A stretch of DNA of 64,000 nt from Prauserella endophytica. Its GTDB lineage: Bacteria; Actinomycetota; Actinomycetes; Mycobacteriales; Pseudonocardiaceae. Below the pieces are notes generated by a model. It was not told the DNA's origin. It did not search any database and worked only from the letters and a program-made list of their open reading frames with translations. Where the stretch lies: NCBI RefSeq assembly GCF_005146945.1, contig NZ_SWMS01000028.1, positions 1-64,000 on the forward strand, given 5' to 3'. Shown here one piece after another: positions 48,427-57,172 of the stretch. A program made the translations under genes and the position numbers. Each line of letters starts with the position of its first letter. Positions within the stretch are counted from its first letter, which is position 1.

Positions 48427-50001
48427 GTGACCGCACTCCTCACCCGCACGCCGGGCGGCGTGGGCCCCGAGCCGGGGCGGACACAGCGGCCACCGAGCGA
48501 CCGCGAGGCCACGCTGCTGGGCAAGCCGATGCCCACGGACCGGCTGCGCGCGCTCGTCGTCACCGTCGTGCTCACCGCCATCGGCGGGTTCGTGCGGCTG
48601 CAGAACCTGGGCTTCCCCACCGACAAGGGGACCCCGGTCTTCGACGAAAAGCACTACGTGCCGCAGGCGTGGCAGATGCTGCGCAACGGCGGCTACGAGG
48701 ACAACTACGGCTACGAGTTGGTGGTGCATCCGCCGCTGGCCAAGCAGCTGATGGCCGTCGGTGAGTGGATCTTCGGCTACAACGGCGTCGGCTGGCGGTT
48801 CAGCGCGGCGATCGCGGGCACGCTGATCATCCTGCTGACGATCCGCATCGCCAGGCGGCTGACGCGGTCGACCCTGCTCGGCGCCATCGCGGGCATCCTC
48901 GTGATCTGCGACGGCGTGCTGCACCTGCAGTCGCGGATGGGGATGCTGGACATCTTCATCGCGCTGTTCGTGCTCGCGGCGTTCGGCTGCCTGCTGCGCG
49001 ACCGGGACCAGGTGCGCGAGCGGCTCGCGGTGGCCGTGCGCGAGGGCTGGGCGGACGAGTCGCCCTTCGGTCCCCGGCTCGGGTTCCGCTGGTGGCGCTT
49101 CGGCGCCGGTGTGCTGGTGGGGCTGGCCACGGCCGTGAAGTGGTCGGGCATGTACTGGGTGCTCGCGTTCGGGCTGCTGTGCCTGGCCTTCGATGTCGCG
49201 GCGAGGAAGGCCGCCGGTGTGCCCCGGCCGTGGATGGGCGTGCTGCGCCGAGACCTGGCGCCCGCGTTGTGGGGCATCGGCGTGATCTCGGTGCTCGTCT
49301 ACCTGAGCAGCTGGTGGGCGTGGTTCGCGAGCGAGACCGCGACCGACCGGCACTACGTGGAGATCCAGAACGAGGCGGCCGGGGCCTTCGGTTTCGTCCC
49401 CGGCGCGCTGCGCTCGCTGATCGCGTACACGTTCAACGTCCTGGACTTCCACGAGAGCCTGTCGACGCCTGCTGGCGACCCGCATCCGTGGGAGTCGAAG
49501 CCGTGGACGTGGCCGATGGGGCTGCGCCCGATGCTCTACTACTACGAGTCGGGCGGTGGCACCGCGGCGGGCTGTGGGGAGTCCGAGTGCGTGCGGGCGA
49601 CGATGCTGGTGGGCACGCCCGCGATGTGGTGGCTGGCGCTGCCGGTGCTCGGCTGGGGCCTGTGGCGGTCGGTGTTCCGGTCTGACTGGCGCTACGCGGC
49701 CGTGCTCGTCGGCTACTTCGCGGGCCTGCTGCCCTGGTTCGTCAACCTCGACCGGCAGATGTACTTCTTCTACGCGACACCGCTGGCGGCGTTTCTGGTG
49801 CTGGGGCTGACGCTGGTGCTGGGTCAGCTGCTCGGCAGGGCGCGGGACGGTTTCGAGAGACGCGGCACCGGGCTGCTCGCGGTGGCCCTCTACACGGGCC
49901 TGGTGGTGGCCAACTTCGTGTGGCTGTGGCCGATCCTGAACGGCGACTCGATCACCACGGAGCACTGGCAGTCGCAGCTGTGGCTCCCCTCTTGGCGCTA
50001 G
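48427..50001 (+). CDS. pmt: protein O-mannosyltransferase (GT39)
   Basis: Transfers mannose from polyprenyl-phosphate-mannose to Ser/Thr of exported proteins; membrane-embedded. The 524-residue product has a basic N-terminus and about 11 hydrophobic helices. The catalytic acidic motif lies in FDEKHYVPQAWQML in the first extracytoplasmic loop, and VHPPLAKQLMAVGEWIFG follows. GTG 48427. Equivalent to Rv1002c. Its Thr/Pro-rich targets may include the tail of the transglycosylase at 6674, which is inference. Confidence 0.95.
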   Translation: MTALLTRTPGGVGPEPGRTQRPPSDREATLLGKPMPTDRLRALVVTVVLTAIGGFVRLQNLGFPTDKGTPVFDEKHYVPQAWQMLRNGGYEDNYGYELVVHPPLAKQLMAVGEWIFGYNGVGWRFSAAIAGTLIILLTIRIARRLTRSTLLGAIAGILVICDGVLHLQSRMGMLDIFIALFVLAAFGCLLRDRDQVRERLAVAVREGWADESPFGPRLGFRWWRFGAGVLVGLATAVKWSGMYWVLAFGLLCLAFDVAARKAAGVPRPWMGVLRRDLAPALWGIGVISVLVYLSSWWAWFASETATDRHYVEIQNEAAGAFGFVPGALRSLIAYTFNVLDFHESLSTPAGDPHPWESKPWTWPMGLRPMLYYYESGGGTAAGCGESECVRATMLVGTPAMWWLALPVLGWGLWRSVFRSDWRYAAVLVGYFAGLLPWFVNLDRQMYFFYATPLAAFLVLGLTLVLGQLLGRARDGFERRGTGLLAVALYTGLVVANFVWLWPILNGDSITTEHWQSQLWLPSWR

Positions 50002-50039
50002 CCGACCGGTAACCGGCGCCCGAGGTTCCCCCGCCCGCC

Positions 50040-50183
50040 GTGCAGTGAAGGCAGCCCCCGCGCAAGCGGCTCCCGCCCCCAGTCGGTGAGCAAGGGAGCT
50101 TCACTCCCGGAAAACGGTAGCAAAGCTCCCTTGCTCCTCACTGGAACGGGGCTGAGCGGCCGCCAACGGAGCCCTCACTGCAC
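50040..50183. repeat. nested palindromes between pmt and kinase genes
   Basis: Outer arms GTGCAGTGAAGGC (50040-50052) and GCCCTCACTGCAC (50171-50183) resemble the main family. Inside is a second hairpin, GAGCAAGGGAGCT with its complement, at 50088-50136, like that at 37584-37630. The right outer arm covers the kinase stop codon (50175-50177). Confidence 0.8.
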
Positions 50184-51887
50184 CTTGGGTACGACCCTCG
50201 TGACGGGACCGTCGGGCGACTTGCCCACTCGCGCCAGCCAGCCCTCGACCTCGCGGCGCACCGCGTTGAGGGTCGGGCGGTTGCGCGGCTGCGGGTCGAG
50301 CGAGGCGATGAGCAGCCGCGCGTGGACACTCTGCCTCGGCAGCTGGCTCGGCGGCTCCGCTCGCGCCGCCGCCATGAGCGCCGCCATCGGCGTCTCTCGC
50401 GTGCCCCTCGGTGGGTAGCCGGACAGCGCGTAGCTGACCGTCGCCGCGAGCTGCCACGCGTCCGACGCCGGGCTCGCGGGCGAGCCCGCCGCCGTCTCGG
50501 GCGCCGTGTAGTCGGGCGTGCCGATCATCATCCCGGTCGCCGTGAGCTTCGAGTCGCCCTTGCTGCGCGCGATCCCGAAGTCGATCAGGTGCGGCAGGCC
50601 CTCCGGGTCCACGATCACGTTCGACGGTTTCATGTCGCGGTGCAGCACGCCCTTGTCGTGCGCGGCCGACAGCGCGCCCGCCAGCGTCGCCCACAGCCTG
50701 CCCGCGGCGACGTCGTCGAGCGATCCGCCGGAGTCCACGGTCTCGGCGAGCGACTGGCCGTGCAGGTACTCCATCACGAGCGCAAGCCCGTCCGGCTCCT
50801 CGACCAGGTCGTACACCCGCACGCAGTTCGGGTGGTTGAGCATCGCGAGCGCCCGCGCCTCGCGCTGCATGCGCTCCTCGGTGTCCCGGTCCGGCGCGTG
50901 GGCGATCTTCAGCGCCACCGTGCGGCCGAGCTGGGTGTCCTGCGCCTCCCACACGGTGCCGAAGCCACCGTGGCCCAGCCGACGGATCCGCTTGAACCGG
51001 CCGCTGCCGGAATCCGCGGTACCGGGCATCGGGCCGGGCACGGCGGCCAGCGCGCCCGCGGCCTCCGGCGATGGCGCGACCGACGTCGGCGGGTACTGCT
51101 TCGGCGGGGGCGGCGGCACCTCCGAGGGCGGCGGCGGCACGTACGGCGGCGGCTGACGCGGGGGCTCCGGCCTCGGCTTCGGCTCGGGCGGCCGGTCGGA
51201 GTTCTGGATCACCGACCAGCTCGGCGGACCGACCAGCGCCACCGGGATCACGCCGAGGACCGTGACGGGCAGAAAGCCGAGCCACAGGTGCACGGCCGTG
51301 TTCGCCTCCACACCGACGCTCAACAGCACGAACGCGACGAACGAGCCCCAGATGAGCCGACCGGGCCACTTCGGGCCCCGGCGCAGCGCGACACGGCCGA
51401 GCAGCATGATCGCCAGCAGCGCCAGGATCGGCAGCCCAACCAGGCCGCCGAGGTAGTAGCCGTAGGCCAGCACGCTGTCGGACGGGTAGAAGAGCGTCTC
51501 GTAGATGTTCTGGCCGCCGCCGAGGTACTCGCTCTGCACGCCGACGAAGCAGTACTCCCTGGCGAGCGAGCCGGCCTCACCCGTGGTGAGCCCACCGGTG
51601 CCGCCCGCGAACACGTCCCGGTAGACGCTCGACACGCCCGTCGCCAGCAACAACGGCAGCAGCAGCACGAACACCAGGCTGATCCCGGCGATCGCGATCA
51701 GCGCGGGACCGCTGTAGCGGTTGCCGGTGAACTTGCGCACCAGCGCCACGAGCATCGCGCCCGCCACCGGCGACAGCGCGATCAGCGCGCCCGCCATGCT
51801 CGTCGCCCACACCCAGTCCCCCGGGCAGAAACCCGGTTGGAAGAGGCTGTGCGCGAGCGAAAGCAACGCGCTAGCGATCGATTCCAC
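50175..51887 (-). CDS. Ser/Thr protein kinase with N-terminal membrane domain
   Basis: A 570-residue kinase with unusual order. Residues 1 to about 245 hold four or five transmembrane helices and a large loop with FCPGDWVWAT, YCFVGVQSEYLGGGQNIYE; a Pro-rich linker (about 250-325) follows; and the kinase domain is C-terminal (about 335-565): LGHGGFGTVWEAQD, VALKIAHA, LHRDMKPSNVIVD, LIDFGIARS and GTPDYTAPETAAG, all catalytic residues present. Common bacterial PknB-type kinases have the reverse order. GTG 51887 has GAGGAGCGAGG upstream. Divergent from prpE. Confidence 0.9.
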   Translation of the reverse strand: MESIASALLSLAHSLFQPGFCPGDWVWATSMAGALIALSPVAGAMLVALVRKFTGNRYSGPALIAIAGISLVFVLLLPLLLATGVSSVYRDVFAGGTGGLTTGEAGSLAREYCFVGVQSEYLGGGQNIYETLFYPSDSVLAYGYYLGGLVGLPILALLAIMLLGRVALRRGPKWPGRLIWGSFVAFVLLSVGVEANTAVHLWLGFLPVTVLGVIPVALVGPPSWSVIQNSDRPPEPKPRPEPPRQPPPYVPPPPSEVPPPPPKQYPPTSVAPSPEAAGALAAVPGPMPGTADSGSGRFKRIRRLGHGGFGTVWEAQDTQLGRTVALKIAHAPDRDTEERMQREARALAMLNHPNCVRVYDLVEEPDGLALVMEYLHGQSLAETVDSGGSLDDVAAGRLWATLAGALSAAHDKGVLHRDMKPSNVIVDPEGLPHLIDFGIARSKGDSKLTATGMMIGTPDYTAPETAAGSPASPASDAWQLAATVSYALSGYPPRGTRETPMAALMAAARAEPPSQLPRQSVHARLLIASLDPQPRNRPTLNAVRREVEGWLARVGKSPDGPVTRVVPKVQ

Positions 51888-52044
51888 CCTCGCTCCTCGG
51901 CCGGTCGGCTTTGTTCGCACCAGAGTATGTCGAGTGCTCCCCTTCCAGGACGCAGGTGGTGCGCGCTGGGTTCGCTGCGTGCGCCGATCGCACGGACGTT
52001 CTACGGTTTCAAGGCACGGACTCGACGACGAGGAGACACCCACG

Positions 52045-53922
52045 ATGGGCGCGTATGCCGACACCTACCAGCGCAGCCTCGACGACCCCGAGGGCTTCTG
52101 GCTGGACGCCGCACGAGCCATCACGTGGACCCGCGAGCCGACCTGCGCACTGGACTCCTCGAACGCACCGCTGTACCGCTGGTTCCCCGACGGCGAGCTG
52201 AACACCGCCTACAACGCGCTCGACCGGCACGTCGAGCGGGGCCGCGGCGAGCAACCCGCGCTGATCTGGGACTCCCCGGTCACCGGTTCCCAGCGCACCT
52301 ACACCTACACGGAGCTGCGCGACGAGGTGGCGAAGTTCGCCGGCGCGCTCACCTCGTTGGGCGTGGCCAAGGGCGACCGCGTGATCATCTACATGCCAAT
52401 GGTGCCCGAGGCCGTGATCGCGATGCTCGGCTGCGCGCGCATCGGCGCCATCCACTCCGTCGTCTTCGGCGGGTTCGCTCCGAAGGAGCTGGCCGCCCGC
52501 ATCGAGGACGCGCAGCCGAAGGCGATCGTGGCCGCCTCCTGCGGGATCGAGCCGAACAGGGTCGTCGAGTACAAGCCGATCATCGAGGCCGCGCTGGCCG
52601 CCACCGAGCACCAGCCGGACCGGGTCGTGGTGCTGCAGCGCGACGCCGCGCGCGCCGAGCTGGGCGAGCGCGACGCCGACTGGACCGAGCTGATGGCCAC
52701 CGCGTCGCCCGTGGACCCGGTTCCGGTCGCGGCGACCGATCCGCTGTACATCCTCTACACGTCCGGCACCACGGGTAAGCCGAAGGGCGTCGTGCGCGAC
52801 ACGGGCGGACACGCCGTGGCTCTCGCGTGGTCGATGGGCGCCGTCTACGACATCCAGGCGGGCGACGTGTGGTGGACCGCCTCCGACGTCGGCTGGGTCG
52901 TCGGCCACTCCTACATCGTGTACGCGCCGCTGCTGATCGGCGCCACGACGGTGCTCTACGAGGGCAAGCCCGTCGGCACCCCGGACGCGGGCGCGTTCTG
53001 GCGGGTCATCTCCGAGCACGGGGCGAAGGCATTGTTCACGGCGCCGACGGCGCTGCGCGCGGTGAAGCGGGTCGACCCGGAGGGCAAGGAGACCGCGGCC
53101 CACGACCTCACTCGGTTCGGCACTCTGTTCATGGCCGGAGAGCGGCTGGACCCGGAGACCTACCACTGGGCACACGACAAGCTCGGCGTTCCGGTGGTCG
53201 ACCACTGGTGGCAGACCGAGACCGGCTGGCCGATCGCGGCCAACCTGCGCGGGCTCGAGCCGATGCCCGTCAAGCCCGGCTCGGCGACGATGCCGGTGCC
53301 GGGCTGGGACGTGCGGATCCTCGGCCAGTCCGGCGAGGAGCTGCCCGCCGGGCAGGAGGGCGCGATCGCGATCAGGCTGCCGCTACCGCCTGGCGCGCTG
53401 CCCACGCTGTGGGGCGACGACGAGCGGTACAAGGAGGCGTACTTGTCGCGGTACGAGGGCTACTACCTCACCGGCGACTCCGGATACCGCGACGAGGACG
53501 GCTACCTCTTCGTCATGGGCCGCACCGACGACGTGATCAACGTAGCGGGACACCGGCTGTCGACGGGATCGATGGAGGCCGTGCTCGCGGCGCACCCGGC
53601 GGTCGCCGAGTGCGCGGTGATCGGCGTGAAGGACGCGCTGAAGGGCCAGCTGCCGCGTGGCTTCGTGGTGCTCAAGGCGGGGGTGGACATCCCGGAGGAG
53701 AAGCTACGGGACGAGCTGGTGGCGGCGGTGCGCGCCGACATCGGCCCGGTGGCGGCGTTCCGGGACGTCTCGGTGGTCGAGGCGCTGCCGAAGACCCGCT
53801 CCGGCAAGATCCTCCGCAAGACGATGCGGGGCATCGCCGACGGCCGCGACGAGCCCGTGCCCTCGACGATCGAGGACCCGAACGTACTCACCGCGCTGCG
53901 CTCCATCCTGCGGCCGGAGTGA
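52045..53922 (+). CDS. prpE: propionate-CoA ligase (PrpE type)
   Basis: Adenylate-forming acyl-CoA synthetase of 625 residues that activates propionate (or acetate) with ATP and CoA. Motifs: YTSGTTGKPKGVVRDTGG, WWTASDVGWVVGHSYIVYA, DHWWQTETGWP, YLTGDSGYRDEDGYLFVMGR and the catalytic Lys in PKTRSGKILRKTMRG. The GHSYIVYAPL stretch and length fit PrpE better than Acs (about 650 residues). ATG 52045. Stands alone between the membrane kinase and the secretion-like cassette. Confidence 0.9.
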   Translation: MGAYADTYQRSLDDPEGFWLDAARAITWTREPTCALDSSNAPLYRWFPDGELNTAYNALDRHVERGRGEQPALIWDSPVTGSQRTYTYTELRDEVAKFAGALTSLGVAKGDRVIIYMPMVPEAVIAMLGCARIGAIHSVVFGGFAPKELAARIEDAQPKAIVAASCGIEPNRVVEYKPIIEAALAATEHQPDRVVVLQRDAARAELGERDADWTELMATASPVDPVPVAATDPLYILYTSGTTGKPKGVVRDTGGHAVALAWSMGAVYDIQAGDVWWTASDVGWVVGHSYIVYAPLLIGATTVLYEGKPVGTPDAGAFWRVISEHGAKALFTAPTALRAVKRVDPEGKETAAHDLTRFGTLFMAGERLDPETYHWAHDKLGVPVVDHWWQTETGWPIAANLRGLEPMPVKPGSATMPVPGWDVRILGQSGEELPAGQEGAIAIRLPLPPGALPTLWGDDERYKEAYLSRYEGYYLTGDSGYRDEDGYLFVMGRTDDVINVAGHRLSTGSMEAVLAAHPAVAECAVIGVKDALKGQLPRGFVVLKAGVDIPEEKLRDELVAAVRADIGPVAAFRDVSVVEALPKTRSGKILRKTMRGIADGRDEPVPSTIEDPNVLTALRSILRPE

Positions 53923-54024
53923 GCTTCCCTCACGTGGGCGAAATGCGGTTTTCTCGGCGAAAGTCGTAGCACACCGTCATGCGGTGACTACGATCGGTCG
54001 GACCGACCGCTGCATGGGGGAGCT

Positions 54025-54702
54025 GTGGGCCTTCGAGAAAACGATCCGGCGCCCCGACGGGTGCGAGTTCTGACACCGGCCGAGGCAGGTGAGCGCGCAC
54101 CGGACGGCGTACTGGTCCTGACGACAGGGCCGGAACCCGGAGCCGCGATCGAGCTGTGGGAGCTACGCGACGGCACGCGGGTGGTCGTCGGGTACACGAC
54201 GTTCACGGCGCTCGCGGCGTCGGCTGGAGCCGGGCAACCGTTCCGACGGTTGACCACGGCCGATCTGGCGCGCGTGTGCGGCGCCGCCGAGGTGAGGGTC
54301 CTGCTGGACGAGCTGTTGCCCGGCGGGCCTCGCCATCCCGAGCCGGACGTCGCCGGGCAACCGAACCTCCCATTGCTGGAGGAGGCCGAGCCGGCCGGAG
54401 ACCTGCTGTACGTGCCGTCCCGCCCGTCCAGGCCGGGTGACGCGGAGGTCGGCGTCGAACTGCAGCGGTACCGGAACAGGGCGACGATGCTGGCCTACAC
54501 CTCCGCGCAGGCACTCGAGGCCGGGTGCGGTCCGCACCAGCCCTGGGTGTCGATTCCCGCCCGCGTGCTCGACGCGGTGCTCGCCGAATGCGGCGCCGAG
54601 CAGGTGTTGCTCAACCCGGTGCTGTCGGAGGGCTCCCGGCACGTGGCACCCGTAGTGGACTGGACTCGCAAGCCGAGGAGGGAGACGGAGTGGAATGCCT
54701 AG
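54025..54702 (+). CDS. SseB-like two-repeat protein, first gene of secretion-like cassette
   Basis: A 225-residue cytosolic protein with two SseB-like repeats (about 20-95 and 120-210). The first has ELWELRDGTRVVVGYTTFTAL, the second LQRYRNRATMLAYTSAQALE with WVSIPARVLDAVL. Such proteins often sit in ESX/T7SS-related loci of actinomycetes, perhaps as chaperones or sorting factors; this is inference. GTG 54025 has GGGGGAG in front. Its end overlaps the next gene by 8 nt. Confidence 0.75.
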   Translation: MGLRENDPAPRRVRVLTPAEAGERAPDGVLVLTTGPEPGAAIELWELRDGTRVVVGYTTFTALAASAGAGQPFRRLTTADLARVCGAAEVRVLLDELLPGGPRHPEPDVAGQPNLPLLEEAEPAGDLLYVPSRPSRPGDAEVGVELQRYRNRATMLAYTSAQALEAGCGPHQPWVSIPARVLDAVLAECGAEQVLLNPVLSEGSRHVAPVVDWTRKPRRETEWNA

Positions 54703-55120
54703 CGGCGACGGCTACCGCCACGACACCAACGCGCTGACCGCGATCAGCGGCCATTGGCGCGACGGCGCGAACCAGCTGGACGCTGCCGCCGCCGTCCCCG
54801 CGGACGCGCCCGATGCCGGAGCGTCCTCCGCCGTGGTCGGCACGGCGATGGCTTCGCTCATCCAAGGGCTGAGTGCTGCCGCAACGGCAATGGACGAGGC
54901 CGCCGAGAAGGTGCACGCGGCGAACGGGAGCTACGAGGACATCGAGAACACCAACGCCGGGGCCATCGCAGCCCGCGGGCGTTACGGCATGGGCCCAGGA
55001 CAACGACTGCCGTCCGACGGCAAGGTCGATCCGGCGCCCGGGTCGCTGCCCCCGCCGCCCACCGGTCACTCGACACCGCCCAAGGGCCCTGGTGGCCCCG
55101 GCTCAATGGACGACAACTAG
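54695..55120 (+). CDS. EspC/WXG100-like small secreted protein
   Basis: A 141-residue protein. The first 95 residues form two long helices (ALTAISGHWRDGANQLDAA and VVGTAMASLIQGLSAAATAM) like WXG100/EspC (DUF2580) type VII substrates, and the tail is Pro/Gly-rich. No signal peptide, as is usual for this class. ATG 54695 overlaps the upstream stop, so translation is coupled. A partner for the large protein encoded 22 bp downstream is inferred. Confidence 0.72.
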   Translation: MPSGDGYRHDTNALTAISGHWRDGANQLDAAAAVPADAPDAGASSAVVGTAMASLIQGLSAAATAMDEAAEKVHAANGSYEDIENTNAGAIAARGRYGMGPGQRLPSDGKVDPAPGSLPPPPTGHSTPPKGPGGPGSMDDN

Positions 55121-55142
55121 CCGTCGCAAGGGGGAACGCGGC

Positions 55143-56369
55143 ATGGGGCAGGCACTCAACACCACGGTCAACGGCAACGGCGGCAGCTGCCGGGCGGCCG
55201 CCGACCACCTGGCCCGCTTGGCCGGGGCCGCGCACACCGCGGCCGGACTCGCCCACCGGGCACGCACGACGGGCGAGTCGGACTGGATGGGCCCGGCCCG
55301 CGACGCCCATGACGGAGCGACCCGGCAGTACGGCCCGGCTACCGACCGGCTCGGCGAGCAGGCGGGCACGATCGAACGTGCCCTACGCGAGTTCGCCGAC
55401 GAACTGGACGGCGCAATCCGGCGCATGGAGGAAGCGCTCGGCAAGGCCCGCCGAGGCGGCCTCATGGTGGAAGGACCGTTCATCCTGGCCCCGGATCCCC
55501 CGCTCGCGCCGCGGGTGCTCCCGACCGGACCCTGTGACGCCGCACAGGCCAAGCAGGTAATGGCGGACAACAAGGCGGCGATCGAAGCTCACAACGCGGC
55601 CATCGCCGACTACAACGCCAAGGCTGCCGTCTACAACGAGTGCAAGGCCATCGTCACCGACGCGCGCACGAGGGAAGGCGACGCCCACACGACACTCCAG
55701 CAGGCCGTGAACACCGCCGAACCCGGCGACGACTACGTCGGCCTCGGCTTCACCACCGCGTCGCAGGCGCGCTCGTTCGTCGCGACGATGGAGAACAAGC
55801 GGCTGGAATACGCCAACATGGCCAATCGCTTCCGCAACACCGGTCAGGCTTTCACCGACTTCGCGATGGGCAAGCTGCATCTGCTACCACCCGATTTCGG
55901 CCGCACACTGAGCACCTACGCCGCCGCGATGCAGGCTGGGCACAACCACTATCAGGCCAGGGCGGACCAGTACAACCGGTGGATCAAACACGTCCCGCAA
56001 AAGGCGCGCAACATCATGTCGGCCTATCCCGGTAAGGGAAGTCTGTCGGACCTGGAACCTGGCGGGAGCAAAGCCCTGGAGCATTCTCGCAGCCTGCTCA
56101 AGGGGTACTCGTACATCGGGAGCACCATCACGGCATTCAACGAGTTCGCCGGAGCGGTGAAAGGCGAACAGTCCTGGGGCAAGGCGGTCACGGACACCGG
56201 CTTGATCATCACGGGCGCAGCGGGTGGAAGCATGGCCGCGGGAGCGGCGTACGGGGCGCTGGTCGGCGCTTCGGGCGGCCCTCTCGGAGCATTGGTCGTC
56301 GGGATCGCGGGCGGCGCACTCGGTGGCATCGGCGGGCAATGGGTCGCGGATAGACTCAACCCGGAGTGA
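55143..56369 (+). CDS. WXG-domain large protein with glycine-zipper C-terminus (putative T7SS effector)
   Basis: A 408-residue protein I cannot assign to a named family. Residues 1-105 are WXG100-like helices with WMG at the turn (ESDWMGPARDAHDG). Residues 130-290 form a long helical, Ala-rich region with two Cys (CDAAQ and NECKA). The last 65 residues are a hydrophobic Gly/Ala zipper (GAAGGSMAAGAAYGALVGAS) that could insert in a membrane. This order, secretion head plus membrane-active tail, suggests a type VII-exported effector. ATG 55143 has GGGGGAA upstream. Confidence 0.72.
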   Translation: MGQALNTTVNGNGGSCRAAADHLARLAGAAHTAAGLAHRARTTGESDWMGPARDAHDGATRQYGPATDRLGEQAGTIERALREFADELDGAIRRMEEALGKARRGGLMVEGPFILAPDPPLAPRVLPTGPCDAAQAKQVMADNKAAIEAHNAAIADYNAKAAVYNECKAIVTDARTREGDAHTTLQQAVNTAEPGDDYVGLGFTTASQARSFVATMENKRLEYANMANRFRNTGQAFTDFAMGKLHLLPPDFGRTLSTYAAAMQAGHNHYQARADQYNRWIKHVPQKARNIMSAYPGKGSLSDLEPGGSKALEHSRSLLKGYSYIGSTITAFNEFAGAVKGEQSWGKAVTDTGLIITGAAGGSMAAGAAYGALVGASGGPLGALVVGIAGGALGGIGGQWVADRLNPE

Positions 56370-56386
56370 CACGCGGAAGGCATGAA

Positions 56387-57079
56387 ATGCCCAAGGGAAT
56401 GCCGGACAGCGGCGGCTTGCCACCTCGGCCCGACCCGGAAAGCGGCAGGCCGTTCCCGCCGCACGCGCCGGGTTACACCGGCGACGACAAGCGCCCTGAG
56501 GATGACCGTGATCGCGATATCCGCCTTTCCCGCAAACCCAAACCACCGCCAGGAATGGGACCCACCTTGGCCTGGTGGCGCGACAGCCCCAAGGCTGGCC
56601 TTTCGCGAGCGGCGACAGCACTGGCCATGCTCGTGGCCGGAGCGGCCATCGTTTCGCTTCTCAACGGAATAGGACTGCGCCTATTCGAGTACTGGCCGAC
56701 CTGGCTGGTGATCGTCGCGGTAAGCTACCTGTCGTCCAATCCGTTCAATGTCGACACCGTCTCGGCGGGCGCGGACTGGGTGCAGTGGTCACGCAGCCGC
56801 CTGCGGAAGACGACCTACCTCAAGCTCTACGAGCTCACCAAGATCCGCACCAGCTACGGCGGCAGCGACCTGTACCTCGACCTCTACGACTCCGAACGCG
56901 GCATGAGCCGGACCTTCGCCGAATGGCACCGCGACCGCCGCATCTGGGACCTCGTCTACAACGGCATCGTCCACTCCGTCGCCAACGGAGCCGACATCCG
57001 GCCCCGCGACATCGGCGTCCTCCGGCTCACCAACAACCCCGCGCTCCGACTCCGCGCCCAACGGCGGGAAAAGACCTGA
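56387..57079 (+). CDS. two-helix membrane protein after the WXG effector (putative immunity)
   Basis: A 230-residue protein of unknown function. A Pro-rich cytoplasmic N-terminus (1-62) precedes two transmembrane helices (about 70-88 and 95-113) and a C-terminal domain (about 120-228) with TYLKLYELTKIRTSYGGSDL and DLYLDLYDSERGMSRTFAEW, which looks like a PH-type beta fold. Its start lies 17 bp after the effector stop. By position it could protect against the effector, but no immunity family is recognised. A GTG at 56366 would overlap the previous stop. Confidence 0.7.
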   Translation: MPKGMPDSGGLPPRPDPESGRPFPPHAPGYTGDDKRPEDDRDRDIRLSRKPKPPPGMGPTLAWWRDSPKAGLSRAATALAMLVAGAAIVSLLNGIGLRLFEYWPTWLVIVAVSYLSSNPFNVDTVSAGADWVQWSRSRLRKTTYLKLYELTKIRTSYGGSDLYLDLYDSERGMSRTFAEWHRDRRIWDLVYNGIVHSVANGADIRPRDIGVLRLTNNPALRLRAQRREKT

Positions 57080-57121
57080 CCGGCGAAAAGCGTCCGCCGA
57101 ACGGCGGATGTCTGAACCAGT

Positions 57122-57137
57122 ATTGGTCTATACCTTT
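57122..57137. promoter_or_regulatory. DasR-type operator (dre) before the hexosaminidase gene
   Basis: ATTGGTCTATACCTTT closely matches the DasR-responsive consensus (A-Y-TGGTCTAGACCA-type palindrome) known from Streptomyces. It ends about 35 bp before the GTG of a GH20 gene, a classic DasR target, so repression relieved by GlcN-6-P is expected. Confidence 0.75.
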
Positions 57138-57172
57138 GACCGCACCTGCTCCTTCCCCATCGGAGGTGCTCC

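Noticed and set aside
52045-53922. Acetyl-CoA synthetase (acs)
   Set aside because: Length and the GHSYIVYAPL region fit PrpE better, although acetate use cannot be excluded.
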